A stretch of 64,000 nt of DNA from Zonotrichia leucophrys gambelii (GCF_028769735.1 NC_088170.1:44560585-44624584), one strand, 5' to 3'; shown: positions 51,261-64,000, counted from the stretch's first letter. The notes: a model not told the origin generated them from the sequence alone. A program made the numbers and translations.

Positions 51261-51266
51261 CCAGAT

Positions 51267-54200
51267 TAAACACAAAAAGCAAATCTTGACCCATGTGGAA
51301 AAAACCCATATGGCCTATTGCACCAGCTGGAGCAGGTCTCAATGAGTGGTCTTCTCCTTTCCATGTACAGATGGATCCCTCTCTGGCCTCTGCTAGGCAT
51401 ATTCTGCTGCCAGCAAGTGCTGGGGCTTTTCAGGGGTGGGGAAAACTTGGGTGCTGGAATTAATGCAAAATCTAATAAAATGCTATAAACCACAATTTTT
51501 AAAAAGTGGATAGCACTTTAGATCTACAAATTCTCATTTTCGAAAGTTGTTATTCTTTGGTCATGAGATTCAGATGCAAGAGGAAGGACTCAGCAGCCTG
51601 TGGAGCTGTAATGGGAAATTACAAAGCAGTCAGCAGACATCTTGGCACACACATGTTCTTCTGAAGGTGGCAGCTGCTCTAGTCTGATTAGCAGCCATGA
51701 AACTGGTTGGTTGTAAGCCAGGTTGATAAATAAAGTAACTCTTTCAATAACAAATCTGCCTTTAGATGTTAGAATGGAAATATATTCCAAAAACTCTTGT
51801 TTATATTTTAGTCTTCCAGCATGTCTGTTAGACTAAAACAAGGGTACCACCCATAATGCAGAAGGTAGTGGAGTGAATGTAGTGGGGTTTTTTTGGAACA
51901 ATGAGAAAACAAATTAGTTAAAACTGTAGAATGAGACCAGAATAACGTTGGTTCAGGTAGTCAAAAGTGATCTTCATTTCCCCTAAGTTCTAAAAAATAT
52001 TGGTTGCTTTCAGCAGTGTCCAAAACTGTTTTGATTTCCTTTTTGGCTAAGCTGGGCTTCTGAACATCATGTTTGATTCTCAAATCAGAATTAACATGTT
52101 TCTAGATAGAGTGATTTTATAGGACTCTCTAGGTTGCCTACAGGAGCTGCAAAAGCTAAGCATGCTAAAGAATGGCTCCTCTAATCTTTGGCACACAAAG
52201 GATTTTATGAAGGCATAACACTGACTTCAAAGATAAGCAAGTTGCTACAAAAATTAAATCCCATTCAGTATGACGACAGCTGGGGTAACCAAGTAAGAAG
52301 ATTAGCTGAAAATGTAGTAGTGGTAAGTCTTAGCAAGTCAGCTACTCCTAGTTGATCCTAGGAAAGCATTTTGAGATGGTGAAGAAAATAACAGGGCACT
52401 CCCTAGGTACCTCTCTTCATAGTATAAACTTTATTTACACTTAAATGGCAATGGCAAAGAATAGAGAAAAACACTAGAAAATAAATGAAATTTTACACAA
52501 GGGGCCAAGACATCTGCAAGGTAGTTTGTTCTCAGTGAAAATTCAACCAAAAGAGAGCATATAATTAGTGCCCACTGAAACACCATCTCCCAGGGGTCTG
52601 CAAATTGTCAGAAGCCAAAGCCTAGCCACATCAGCCTGGTACAGATCCCCTGGCCTGCTGGAGGTTGTAAGCTCCTCTCTGCTCCTTATGCTTGGGTATT
52701 ACCATGCTGCGTTGATGAGAGTGGCAGCTGCTCACTTGGATATCGTGGTGTGCTGCTGGTGGTGATGTCTGATGGGAGCTGCTCAAGCAGAAAGGCTCTT
52801 TGTGCGGAAAATAGTGTCTGTCTGCAGCCTACCAGACTGTGCAAGGGCAGCTCAGGCTGTCAAGTGAGACAGTTTGCATATTGTAATTGCCATGCTGCTA
52901 AAAGCAGAGGTTTGCTTTAGAATCAAGTGCTCAAAGTTATTAATAGTTGTGAGTGTGTGACCCAGTGAAATAACTGGAACGGCATATGGGAAATAAGAGG
53001 ATTTATCAATTACAAGATATTTCTTTATAATTTAAGTTCTCTGTTACATTTCAGGCATTCCTGGGCAAACAGTGTGCCAATTAGTTCAACTTCCCTGGGG
53101 AAAGGATCTGACACTTTTCTTCCCTAAGAACATATTTTCTCACTTTTAATCAGAATATGCTGAGACTGCCTCGAATCATAGGAGAATGTCAAAATCCATA
53201 ATAAAGCCTGTAAAATGGCACTCACAGGTTGGCTTTCTGATTTTATACTCCTTGGTATTTTAACCTGTAAGGAAACAAACTTAAACTTGTACAGAAATAT
53301 ATATACATATATACTGATATAAATGATTGGTGACAATTTTGGTGATTGACTTCTGAGACTGATTTCAGACACTGGCCAATAAAAGCAGAGTTTAGAGGCA
53401 ACTGGCAGCCCTGGGGGATGCTATCAAAAGTAGGAATGGCCCTGTTTATTCCAAAGAATATAAACTGATATCCAGGCCCCTTTTTACTCTCCCATTGATA
53501 TTTCTCATTAGGATCAGCAGCACAATCTGAAAACAAAGCAGAGCTTAGTGTGGAGGGATTATGCTGTTCCACTGCCACTGATTCAAATGGATGTTCCTGG
53601 ATTTCCCTTAATCATCCTGGGTGTCTCCAATGCCATTGTAATTTCAAAGCCTGAAAGAGGCTCTGCTGCCCCCTTGTTTTCCAGCCTTTCCCCTACTATT
53701 TCCTGCTAAATATGGCAATGGGAAGGATGATAAAAGAATTGCAGAAATATTAGAAAGTATCTATGTGTTAGCAAAAATAAACTGTTAGCACCAAAGTATA
53801 TGCTGTACTTCTGAGAAGCTGTGTCAAAGACTAGAGTACATTTTCTCTTTGCATTTCCCCCTGACTGGAGAAGGTATAGTACAGTGCATTGTCTCCATTT
53901 TTTCTGGTGTTTTGCATCATGATGATTCACTTCCTATTCAGCAGAAACAGAGCTCTGCATGCAATCTTAAAATAAAAATGGCATTTTTGCAGCTTTAGAG
54001 TATAATTGGGACATGGATAGGAATCATTGTAATTCTTGTTCCATATCTTTTTTTCTCCCTTGATGACAAATTTTCACCAGTAGCAAAACCAAAGGAAAAA
54101 CTACTACTTCTACTCCTACTACTACTATTACAAAAGTAATTTAAAAGGCTTCCACCAGAGAACAATGTCTGCCCGGTCTGTAGATTCCTGTGTGAACACA

Positions 54201-57200
54201 AGCACATCTTTGAGCCGGTATTATCATCAGAAGTTATAACTGGGAGCACTTTCCGTTTGTTTCAGGCAGTGTTTGTTGGCAGAAAGAAGAGTGTTTCAGG
54301 GTGGTGCTGTGGGAACAAGGACCAGGACCCTTGTGCTCCCTCCCCCTGCTCCTGGCAGGGAGCTGCCCAGCTTGGACAATTCCATTGTTTCAGTGCTGGG
54401 AGGGGCTGCTGGGAGAGGGAACCACAGTAAGTGACCTCCAGAGCCCTGCTAGAATCCATATTTTTGGGATTTTCTGGTTTTGTAATTTGTGCGTGGATAC
54501 TTAACTAGGTCTAGAGCTTGGAAGATGCAGAGTCTTTTCTCAGCTTTCCCATGGCCATTCACATCCTTGTCTGGTTCTAGAGCTATACAATAGGGGTGGT
54601 AAAATCATCTTTCTTTTACTTTTTAGTTCATTCTTCTATTAGGTTCAGAACTGGCTGTGTTTGCAGGGTCCACCACCCCTGAGCTGTCCTCCCTTCATAA
54701 TAGTGATGGAAATTTAGCCAGTGGGCAGTCATATTGTAGTTGTGATGAGTCATGGGAGATGGAGTGTGGGTCAAAGTTTGACATTTTGTGTTAGTTTGGC
54801 CCTCACTCTCTCAAACCCTTTAAAAGTATTTTTATAGCATGTTTCACAGTCCCTTCAGGATCATAAGTTAGTTCCTCTTCTCTTCTGTTTTTCATATTAG
54901 ATTTATGTTTTGGCTCAAATCAAAATCCAATGTTTTTAGTTACAAAGCTTTTAATCAGTTTTAAGAGCATTGTTGCCCTTTGCATCAAATATTAAAACAG
55001 AAACATGATATTCATGAAATTAAACCATCTGAGTATTTATTACTAATATAACATTTAGAAGAACAATATTGACCCCTTAGGAGTTTTGAATAAAGACAAA
55101 GTGTGATGCCTAAGGCATGTTGTATGTGTGATTTGGTGAAGCTGCTCTAAAAGTAAGCAGTTGGCAATAAAGGAATAATGTAGCTTGCAAATGATAAAAA
55201 GGCATGAGGGTCATCTTTGCCAGGATTCCTGTTCTTATAGAGCTGCATTTTGCTTATGGTATTTGTGGTAGGTTACTAGTTTGGTGTTTTAAATGTTTTC
55301 ACTCTGGAAGGGAAGGTTTGCATTTTTTCCTTTGGGAGCTACCGTACAGTGACCTTTTTCAACATCAGATGTGACAATAGACTGGACAGAGAGCAAATAT
55401 TTGTCCTTCACTGGGGTTGCTCTGAAACCCTTTGCAAGAAGAAAGGATCACAGCTGGCTGGGAGGCAGCTCTGGGCATCCTGACTTCACTGGGAATTTCA
55501 TTTTGTGCAGGCTCTGACATATTTGAGGGGGAAGAAGGAGTAGCATTTCAGAGGAAGCACTGAGTATGTTGAGGCCGGTTCTTCTGTTATTTCAGGTCAG
55601 CATTTATTTAATGAGTATAGTGCCTGAGTGCTTTGTTATTACACCACTCCAGGTGACACAGCTATCAGCTCTCTCTTCCAGCATTTGTAGCATCTTCCCA
55701 GACCTGAGTCTGTATAAGTTGTGTCACCTCCTCTTGGCAGCTACTGCTGTCCCTTTGGAGGGCTGCTTGTGAGGTAGAGGTGTGCCTGGGCTGTGTGCTG
55801 TGGCTCCAGGACACTGGCACACACTGCCAGCTGTGGCACAGCACTTCCTGCCTCTGGCCAAGCAACTTGGAGCTGCAGAGAATAGAAAAGATTAGTGGCA
55901 TGATTTGTAAAGGCAGCCCAATGTGTAACACCTACATACTTTGAAAATGCAACCTTTAGTCTTTATCTTCTTCTTAAGGAAGAGAAATACTTGAGCAAAG
56001 TGCAGCAACATGAAAAGCTATATGTTTGGAATTACCTACATCTTGCCCTGAGAAAGGGGGCTGGGGGAAAGTGCAGTGGAAATTTGTGGGACATGTTAGA
56101 GAGCCATGCATTTAGCAACTTCAGTGAGAAGTGTCCTACATCTGACCAGGTCTCTGGTGAGTCTTCACATTGCTTGGGGATCTAAGACAGAGCTGCCTTC
56201 CCTGAACCTGGCTCCGGGAATTTCCTTCATAACAGAAATTGACTTTTGCTGCAAAGGACAGGAAATGGTCTGTGTGGAGAACAAAGAACATCAGGATTGA
56301 TTCAAATTTTTAAAATTCATGACTCTACTTTTGTTTATGGTCTTAATCATATCCCTTGAAAATCATAAACCTTTTGGGAAGAAAATCAGAATGAACAGTC
56401 GTTCAATGCTTTTAACATCCCTGCAGCTCTGAAATGTTATTTGCTTCTGCATTTTCTCTGGAGAACTGCAGAAACATGGTTGTTGTGCAGGTGTCAGCAT
56501 TCATTTAAAATTGTTCATTCCCATTTACAGCTTTTCAGGAAGATAACTTGATAACAGATAAACTTTCCGTTTCAAAATCCATCCACATGCTCATTAGAAA
56601 GCAGTAAGGGGTATTTCCCAGAAGGTTATTGATCCCGTCAAATATAAAATACTGATATCAAATACTGCAATTTTAGAAACAGTCCTGAATGAAAAGGCAG
56701 GACATATTATTCTGTCATATAATATTTCATTACTGCTCCATGTTCTATTGTTAAAAACTTGTTGTATAAACAATAAAATGCATTTTTTACAATAAACGTT
56801 GAGAACCAAGAATGTATGGGTTTTCATGCTTACAGGGAGAAAATAGTAGTGCGTCTGGGACTTGTTTTGGCAACATTATTACAATATCTTTTTGCTTTAT
56901 GAAGTGACTACAGTATCTTGAGAGTTTTTGGGGTGTGCATGTGTGTATGATAGAGTAGAATTCTTCTGCCTCTGTGCCAGTTACCTTCACTTCAGCACTG
57001 TGTTCATACCAATGCATGACACTCACAGCATCACTTCATCTCCAATTAAGCTTATGTTAAAACCTCATACTTTAAATTGTTCTTAAGCATACTTATTTAA
57101 AAGCCAAAGCAAAACTTTCATTTCTGGCTAAAACATCATTTGGGAAATGTGCAATATTTTTTTAACTGTCAGATTTTTTTTTCCTGTGGTGAGTAATTAC

Positions 57201-58274
57201 AAAATTTAAAAAACCTGCAGGTGTTTGGAACAGGCAGTTGTCACAGTGACTCCCAAAAGCTTTCCATCTTTTATGTCTCTTATTCTGGGGATTAGATCAA
57301 TGATTTCCACTATTATATTATCTATGCAGCTGCTGATGGCAAATTTTAAAAATCTGTATTTATTGAAGAAACAGATCAAATAACTAGAAAAGCTCCATAG
57401 CTGTGTTTGTAGTCTGCCTTTTTTCTTCCATTTCCATATATTATCTGCTCTCAACAATGAGGGAGCTGAAGCTGCAGACCCCCACAGTGACAGATTATTA
57501 AAAGCAAAATCCTTTCAGACATAATGGAGAGTTAATTTTGAATAAAGTAGGTTAAAAAGCTGTCCTACTCATTGGAAAAGAATACACCTAACATATTTAC
57601 ATTTGCTGGTGGAAGAAAATTGACCTTACCAGGTAGGGTGCAGTCAAAGGAAGCTGAGGATTTCAGTGCAAGAAGCCATGGGCATATCTGCACCCCACAA
57701 ATTTAACATGTGAGCTTGTGGTCAGACAAAGAGATGTTGGCTGTAAGCAGTGCCTGTTACAAGCAGCAGGCTCCTGGCAGCCTGGTGAGGGATTTTGCAA
57801 TAGGATGTTGTGTTCTTGAAGTCCTGAAATGAGATTGGTGCAAAAGGTGAACAAAACCAATAAATAAAGGTAAACAAAGAATGTCTGCAATCCTTCAGTG
57901 CACACCAGACTCCATTGTAAAAGCTGTAAATTCATTTCCGATGTTAAATACAGAATAAAATTTATTGAAATCTCACAAAATGGATGCTTGAAGAAGCAAA
58001 TTTACGGTTTTAATGTGAAAGATGTAAAATACAATTTCATTTGGATTTATGACTGTGATATCATTACGGCGATTTATGTTTAAAAGCTGTGAAATTAGTC
58101 ATTTCAAATGAAACTGGCTGAGCTCATATTTCTGTAGCAAGTCTCAGATAATGTCAGTGTCTATTATATTTTTAAGTAAAAATCTATTTGGGATTATTTT
58201 TTATTGATTCTAGTAATGTTCAAAAATAAAATGTAGTTTTGTGCTCATTATCTGTATTTTTTTTTTCCTTGCAG
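51267..58274. other. Intergenic, no gene seen
   Basis: Mostly AT-rich unique sequence with an imperfect (ACT) trinucleotide run at 54101-54130 and a GC-richer patch at about 54290-54430. Open frames up to 111 codons (53243-53578 minus) are unrecognised. Confidence 0.45.
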
Positions 58275-58506
58275 CATTTCCTACCCCAGTAAGTCTCAGA
58301 GCTTCAGATTATTGGTTCCTCTTTCACTACAGCAAGGGGGAGGAAATAAAGGAACATAAGCCAGCAACAGTCCAGGTTTTGCTTCTTTGTAAAGTCCCTG
58401 CTGGAGGCCTGAGCTGTGATTCAGGTCAAAGCAGGTGTCCTCTGAGCCAGCCAAACCTTCAATGTGTGCTTTCCTCACAGCGGGAAAACGCAGTGTTTCT
58501 GTGCCA
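58275..58506 (+). other. Exon-like segment, unsupported
   Basis: A strong acceptor-like sequence (11 Ts, then 'ccttgcag', ending at 58274) precedes a frame that stays open to a donor-like CAG|gtgcgg at 58506/58507. The encoded peptide is Cys- and Ser-rich and matches no family I recognise. There are no partner exons nearby. Listed only because both edges look like splice sites; chance is likely. Confidence 0.15.
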
Positions 58507-58817
58507 GGTGCGGGGCTGAGCTCCTTGGGAGAGATTCCCCACCTTGTTAAGGGGCTTCAGAGAGAGCTGCAGCTCAGAGAGGGGCTGCTGCACTGCCAGT
58601 GAGGTGGGGATGCCTTTCTATACATGTTGGCTGGGGCTCTGGCTTGAAAAGAGCCATGAGTTGTACTCATCCTTATCTGTCAGCAGCAGAACAGTCACCA
58701 TTTCCTGCAAACAGTCTGTCAGTGTGCTGGAGCCAGCCCTGGGGAGGTTAATTCCGTGCTCTGAGAGTATTCATAGTCTGTCAGTGGGCACTGAGGCAAT
58801 ATGGGGCTGTCACTCCA

Positions 58818-59225
58818 TGCCATGGCTTAACCCCAGCCAGCAGCTAAGCACCATGAAGCTGCTCGCTCCCTCCCTTGGCTCCCTGCGGGATGGGAGAGAT
58901 AACTGGGAAAAAAAGGAAAGGTAAAACCTGTGGGTTGAGATAAGAACAGTTGAAATAGTTCAAATTTTCCAGCTTCTTGCACAATTCCTCCCTAGCAGAA
59001 CATGGGAAACTGGAAACGCCTTGACTGTGAAGCAGTGCTTCGCATCAATTAAAACATCACTGTATTATCAACATTATTCAATATTCAACATTATTATATT
59101 ATCAATGTAATAATATCAACAGTATCATTCATGGTGAATCCAAAAAATGACTACAGTCTCAGCAGCACAATACCAGCTACTAAGAGAAAAATTAACTCTA
59201 GTCTAGCCAAAACAAAAGGAGGACA
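58818..59225 (-). mobile_element. ERVL-type solo LTR, family 3
   Basis: About 408 bp. On the + strand it opens 'tgccatggcttaaccccag' and closes 'ctagccaaaacaaaaggagg' to 'aca', which on the minus strand gives an LTR starting TGTCCTCC and ending in 'ttaagccatggca'. Internal landmarks are 'cgggatgggagagataac', 'gggttgagataagaacagtt', 'agcagaacatgggaaactgg', 'ttatcaacattatt' and 'accagctactaagagaaaa'. These match a widespread avian ERVL LTR from recall, with the middle part missing. No target duplication is visible. The open frame at 58544-58924 runs into it and is not trusted. Confidence 0.82.
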
Positions 59226-62200
59226 TATTAAAAAGGAGATAGTCTGTAACTCCCTCCAGCTAGAGCCAGCTTTACGTGGTACAGGACTTCTCACCACATA
59301 AAACACTGAATAAAGAAATTTGATGTAAGATTAATAAGAGATGCTGCAAAGTATAGGATCTAAAGGGCTTTATATATTTTGGTTGCTGTGAAACTATCCC
59401 TCTCATGTCTTTATTATCTCCAATCAGTAGCTATTCTTGTCACTGAGAGCTCCTAAAGCCTAGTGGTTTCTTAGTCTACTGGCTCAGAACAAAGGTCAGA
59501 CTGCTGGTGTTTGTGCTCTATAATGTGCTCACCCAAGCAGGCACGGCTGAAAAGGACCCCTCGTGGTGTTTGTGCACTCCAGAGAGCAGCTGGAGCAGCA
59601 ACAAGTTTGTTTTCAGGCCCAAGGGGCTGTCAGAGGTCAAATGCATCACACTGCAACCAGTTTGTGCTATTAATGGAGGAGGGCAGAGCTCTCATAACTG
59701 ATGTGCACCTTGTGAGGATGTTTTGTAGCACCAAGACTTCTGCCTTCGACATACTTTGACTAAGGCAGCCCCTGGTGAATCAGTTTTCCTACTTTCCTAC
59801 AAATTTCTTACAGAGATAGAGGTGTCCTTCAGAATTTTAAGGGAAAAAAAAAGGATTGTATCTGTACAAAAGAAATATCTGAGCAAAATCCCTTCTAGAC
59901 TTTTCAAAGATCTCCATCTTATCACTGGCTGTACAGGAAACTTGAGGCACAATTTTGAAGGACTGTCATGCCCATCTCCTTCATGTTAGACTTCAGTCTT
60001 TCTAACTAGTCCCTGTCTGAGAACTAAAAGTAATTTACATTTGGAAACAGGTGAGATCTATATTAGGGAACTTAGGTATTTATATTATATTAGGTAATTA
60101 TAAAATAGATATATCTATCTAAATCTGAAATATCTGTCTAGATCATCCCCCGGCAATATTCAGTAGACGAACAGACATTTACGTAGTTAATTTCTTTTTC
60201 TTCATATAAAATATCACTTAATTGTGGTGCAGCTCATGGTGGAGACATACAGATTCAGGTGAGAAGATTTCTTTCAGGAGGTTGTGGTGGAGGGGCTGAC
60301 CACCACTTGCTGAGGACTCAGAAAAGCTGCAACACGTGGCCCCACCAGCCTTGAGGATCATTTATGCTTTTGAAGGCAGGGGTTGCCATGACACATATCC
60401 CTTCACTCTCTGGTTTTGCAGTGCTCCTGCTGCTGCCCCATTCCTTTCATTCAGAAAATCACATGTGTACTTCTAACCTTTACTGTAATGCCCAAATATT
60501 TGTTAAGCTTTTGAAAGTAACAATGAAAAAAGGAAGAAACTTACTTGAATGTGTACGACCAACACTCCCCTATTCTGATCATCTCAAATTGTATATTCTC
60601 AGCAATATTCAGAGGGGATGATGCCACACATGAACTGTTGAGCACACATCTTCCCAGTCTCAAAAGCATGGCTGCAGTACTTGAGCAGCAAACCAGACAC
60701 CCCTGATGAAGGATGTGATTAAACATTCACACTATTATCCTGATTTATATGCAAATAAGCAACACTAAACTGTTTGTGGGATTCGAACAGTAATCACTGA
60801 CCCACTTCAACAAATGAGGAATGCAATCATGCTCCACGTAAGGACAGTGAATACATTTCTTTTTTTGCCATTCATTTGAGCAGAAGGCTCTCGAATTTAA
60901 TGTTTTCTGTTCAGAATATAAATTAGTTTCCTCTTGTCTGAAGGTTTATTTCTGTAAGATTGAAGAGAATGTCACACTGTTCTGTTCATATGCTACCTTT
61001 CCTTATTAAAGATACATTTGAAATTTAAACATGCATCTGAAATAAGGAAAAAAACTCCAAACCCCGCATAGTTAATCTGTTTGCGGATGTTTAATCACAA
61101 ACAGAATAAAATAAAATACTTTTTTTTCCCACGTCCACAGAGTGATCCCGTAGCACCACCTGCTGTTTAGAGGGAGCACTGCTGCTTTAGTTATATGCAA
61201 TAAATATTATTTTTATATAGAAATGTACATACATTCCCTAGGCATCTCCACGGTTCAACCTTTCTGAATAGCTATGAAAAAGGCTTCTAAAATGCTCTTA
61301 TGCCATCAGAAGTGTAAATCCTTTACAGAAAAGGAAGATATTTAAACACTGATAGACTTTTTGCAATGTACCCCATAATATTCAACAATGCCAAGAGATA
61401 TGCTTACTGGGAAACATCTATTTAGATGCTTTGCTCTTACTGTTTTCTTTGTGGAAAATCTTTTGGCTGAAACTCATATCTTGGCAGCAGTAAATATTCT
61501 GGTAAATTAGAAATCCATTACACTGGTTCTAGTAAAGGACAAAATAGAGCAGTGATTTTTTGTAAGTGGGAATAAAATTCTAAAGCATTCACAGAAATCT
61601 GCTTGAGGTTGCAAAAATTTAATGTTATCAAGCCAGAAAATTGTCTCATAAACGAACAAAGGATAATATATATTTTGTCCAAATCTAAGCTCCTTTTAAA
61701 GTAATTCATGAGCATGTAATTTGCCCTTTCCCCTTCCTCTGTTTCTTTCCCCTCTTGCCTTGGTGCTGGCAGATCATGACATCCAGTGCATTACTTGGTT
61801 TTCTCTGCAGCTTTGAGCTGTGCCTGGCATTGGCAACACAACGAGGGGGACGGCACCCACAGCTGGTGCTGCAGTGGTGCAGAGATGTCCCACAGGAGCA
61901 CCTTTGCCAGTGCCAATGCAAAGCCCACTCCTTCCTCCTGTTTCCCTGAGTGTCTCACCAGGTCCCAGTGTGCAGCTGCTGGTTCTGCTCCAGCCTTACT
62001 ACACAGCAAGAGGCTTCCTGCCTGTGGAATCCATGGAAAGGAACCAAGTCATTCACCTATGTCTTATGCCTTTCCTCAAGGTTGGATGTGGAATTTGTCC
62101 AGTTCTGCCTGGGTGGTTAAAAAACTCCTTCTGCTGCTCGCATTGTCTCCTGGACTGCCCAGAAAGGAGGTGGGTCTTTTGTGGAGCCTATTACTGTGCA

Positions 62201-62440
62201 GCTGCAATCTCTCACAAAAGCAAGTTCTGGATCTCATTGCTCTACTGTCATTATGAGTAAGACTTTAATGCGTTAAAAAGTCTAAGAGCAAAGAAATTTC
62301 AGCACTTTTTCAGTGGGTTTAGAAATAACATTCTGCCAAGCAGTCTCTTACCACTGCCATTGGCATAATTAAGTAATTATGGCAGTAGGAATCCACAGAG
62401 TGCAGACAATTCTGCCAGCATGAGCCCTGGCCTAGTGATG
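59226..62440. other. Intergenic, no gene confirmed
   Basis: AT-rich in the left two thirds. From about 61750 to 62260 it is GC-richer and open in two overlapping plus-strand frames (61786-62256, 156 codons; 61820-62260, 146 codons). Neither is recognised, and two equally open frames argue against a real coding exon. Confidence 0.45.
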
Positions 62441-62638
62441 TGATGGGATCCCTGCGTGTGTGATGGAGTCCCTGGGTGTGTGACGGGGTCCCTGGGAGTG
62501 TGATGGGGTCCCTGGGTGTATGATGGGTCCCTGGGTGTGTGATGGGGTCCTTGGGTGTATGATGGGGTCCTCTGGGTGTGTGATGGATCCCTGGGTGTGT
62601 GATGGGTCCCTGTGTGTGTGGTGGTGTCCCTGGGAGAT
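62441..62638 (+). repeat. 20-bp minisatellite, about 10 units
   Basis: Tandem units of 19-21 bp close to 'tgatggggtccctgggtgtg', starting at 62441, 62461, 62481, 62501, 62521, 62540, 62560, 62581, 62600 and 62619. Units differ by single substitutions and 1-bp indels. The long minus-strand frames over this tract (62319-62645 and 62377-62826) are Pro/His/Thr repeats created by the array and not a gene. Confidence 0.92.
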
Positions 62639-62859
62639 GGACCATCTCTCAGTGACAGGGAAAGGCTGCTAAGCTGTCCTAGAGCTTTGCTGAGGCAGCA
62701 CTGGATCTGCTGAAGTGCAGGACATGGATTTGTGTGTATGACATTAACCTGCAGCTCGGTGGCATCATCCAGGAAGAGGAGGCATCGAGTCGTGCATAAA
62801 GCAATCAGGAACAAAGTGTGTGTCACTGTTAAACCTCAGTCAGAACCTAAGCAAGCCTC
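62639..62859. other. Short spacer, no gene seen
   Basis: Unique sequence between the minisatellite and an LTR fragment. Nothing recognised. Confidence 0.5.
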
Positions 62860-63040
62860 GTGCTGCCACTTGCACACTCTTCCTGGTGGGATGGGGAGAG
62901 AGAATCAGAAGAATAAAAGTGAGAGGATTTGTGGGTTGATTATAAAGACAGTTTAACAGGGAAAGCAAAAGCTATACATGCAAGCAAGTAAAAAATGAAA
63001 TTAATTCACCACTTGTCATCGGCAGGCAGACAGAGTTTAA
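62860..63040 (-). mobile_element. ERV LTR fragment, related to family 3
   Basis: 'gtgggatggggagagagaat', 'aataaaagtgagaggatttg', 'gggttgattataaagacagt', 'aagcaaaagctatacatgca' and 'accacttgtcatcggcaggc' occur in the order expected for the 3' third of an avian ERVL LTR in antisense. Part of this (gggatgg..gagaga, gtgggttga) is shared with 58818-59225. It breaks off near 63040, so it is truncated. Confidence 0.72.
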
Positions 63041-64000
63041 GTGGCAAGTGATTTAAGTGGAATAATTACAAATTCACTGTGGTAAAAAAAGCGAAAAAAG
63101 ATCAAAGACATTGAATGAGGGATCTAGACAGACTTCTAAGGAATGCTTGTGATGTATGCAAGAGTGCAGTCAATATTTGCTCTTCTGATGCAAGAAAGCA
63201 CAAAAGAGAAACTCTGGACAGCTGTTAGTCTGAGAGGAATCAAAAATCCCCTGTAGCTGTCCCTGCATTCAGAATTAGAGATAAATTTCACATAATGAGA
63301 GCGATGAATTCAGAAGACAGAAAATCATGGTAAATGGGCACCAGTTTATTCCAGACAGAATGCCACTTTTTGTAGGTATATTTAATAAAACTGGTGGGAT
63401 TTAAATAAAGACCCAGGAGAAAGCAAATGCCAAACTACTACAGTAGCCAGTGGAAAAGAAATAGAGCTGAACAATTCAACAGGTGACTTAAGAAAACAGA
63501 TTGCATCTGTTAAATATGTACTGTTGAAGTAATTACTTACATCAGTGGAAGTGGAAAGTCAAAAGATTTTTTAAAAATTTGATGTAAATGAATATTTATT
63601 GAAAAGATAAATGTTCACATTTGACTTGGATCAAGATAAGCCCAATTCATTACAAAAGGAGTAATGACTCAGTGCACTACTCAGATGCAGAGCTGCAATT
63701 GTACAGAAGCAGTTTCCACTGGATCCTAAGGAGTAACATATAGCACAAGTGCCCATAACGCTTAGTGAAATAAAATTGTGTGTGTGCAGGGCTGCGCTCT
63801 ATGGTTAGGAAACACTGAAATTGCACTGCACATGTAGCATCTAATTCAGAGGAGTTTATGCTATTTCTCCTTACCTGTAATAATTAGCCCACATAAATAA
63901 AATAAATTCAGGGTTAGCGTATAACTGAAGCAAAGGACCCAGACATTCCTCCCTGCCAGCAGCAACAGCCAACTGCAATGCTGAATACTTTTAAATGAAT
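63041..64000. other. Intergenic to window edge, no gene seen
   Basis: AT-rich unique sequence without recognised repeat, exon or RNA gene. Confidence 0.5.

Noticed and set aside
58544..58924. 126-codon plus-strand frame
   Set aside because: Its 3' part is the antisense of the ERVL-type LTR, and the rest is unrecognised.
62441..62638. Regular array considered as CRISPR-like
   Set aside because: The units are contiguous 20-bp repeats without spacers in a vertebrate genome, so this is a minisatellite.
62377..62826. 149-codon minus-strand Pro/His/Thr-rich frame
   Set aside because: Created by the 20-bp minisatellite; shifted copies of the same repeat give similar frames.

Overview
The window is vertebrate nuclear DNA, most likely from a bird and probably a songbird (passerine). 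The evidence is many CR1 LINE fragments, several avian endogenous-retrovirus LTR families, low GC with little CpG, and one intron-split GPCR gene whose protein looks like an avian vasotocin receptor. Nothing prokaryotic (operons, Shine-Dalgarno sites, CRISPR) is present.

Only one protein-coding gene can be supported: a V2-type vasotocin/vasopressin receptor on the + strand. Exon 1 coding is 12509-13424, the intron is 13425-14483, and exon 2 coding is 14484-14683. Joined, they give 371 codons covering all seven helices, with the intron falling between TM6 and TM7 as in the rest of the vasopressin/oxytocin receptor family. A TATA box (12308-12315) and an inverted CCAAT box (12241-12245) lie upstream, with a short uORF in the predicted leader and candidate poly(A) signals downstream. 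Reading through the intron gives a receptor without TM7, with an AATAAA just before its stop.

The other ~60 kb are gene-poor. From left to right: a CR1 fragment (1-400); a long ERV LTR-like repeat (~980-2000); an LTR (5511-5789); CR1 pieces (~8768 and ~9340); the receptor gene; a CR1 tail (~20593); a second copy of the 980-2000 repeat (~22825-23390); CR1 tails (~27443, 29069, 30785, 38330); a purine-rich G-run tract (39126); an AT-rich block (44181); an internal CR1 ORF2 fragment (~46850-47815); a second copy of the 5511 LTR (48712-49013); an old CR1-like fragment (~50330); a solo LTR with a perfect 6-bp target duplication (50877-51260); another ERV LTR (58818-59225); a 20-bp minisatellite (62441-62638); and an LTR fragment (~62860-63040). 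All the other open frames are short, unrecognised, or explained by repeats.

The most useful observations are the intact receptor with its unusual C-terminal tail and possible TM7-less isoform, and the datable solo LTR. No previously undescribed multi-gene system is visible. Repeat calls rest on recalled avian consensus patterns and on copy-to-copy comparison within the window; no database search was run.
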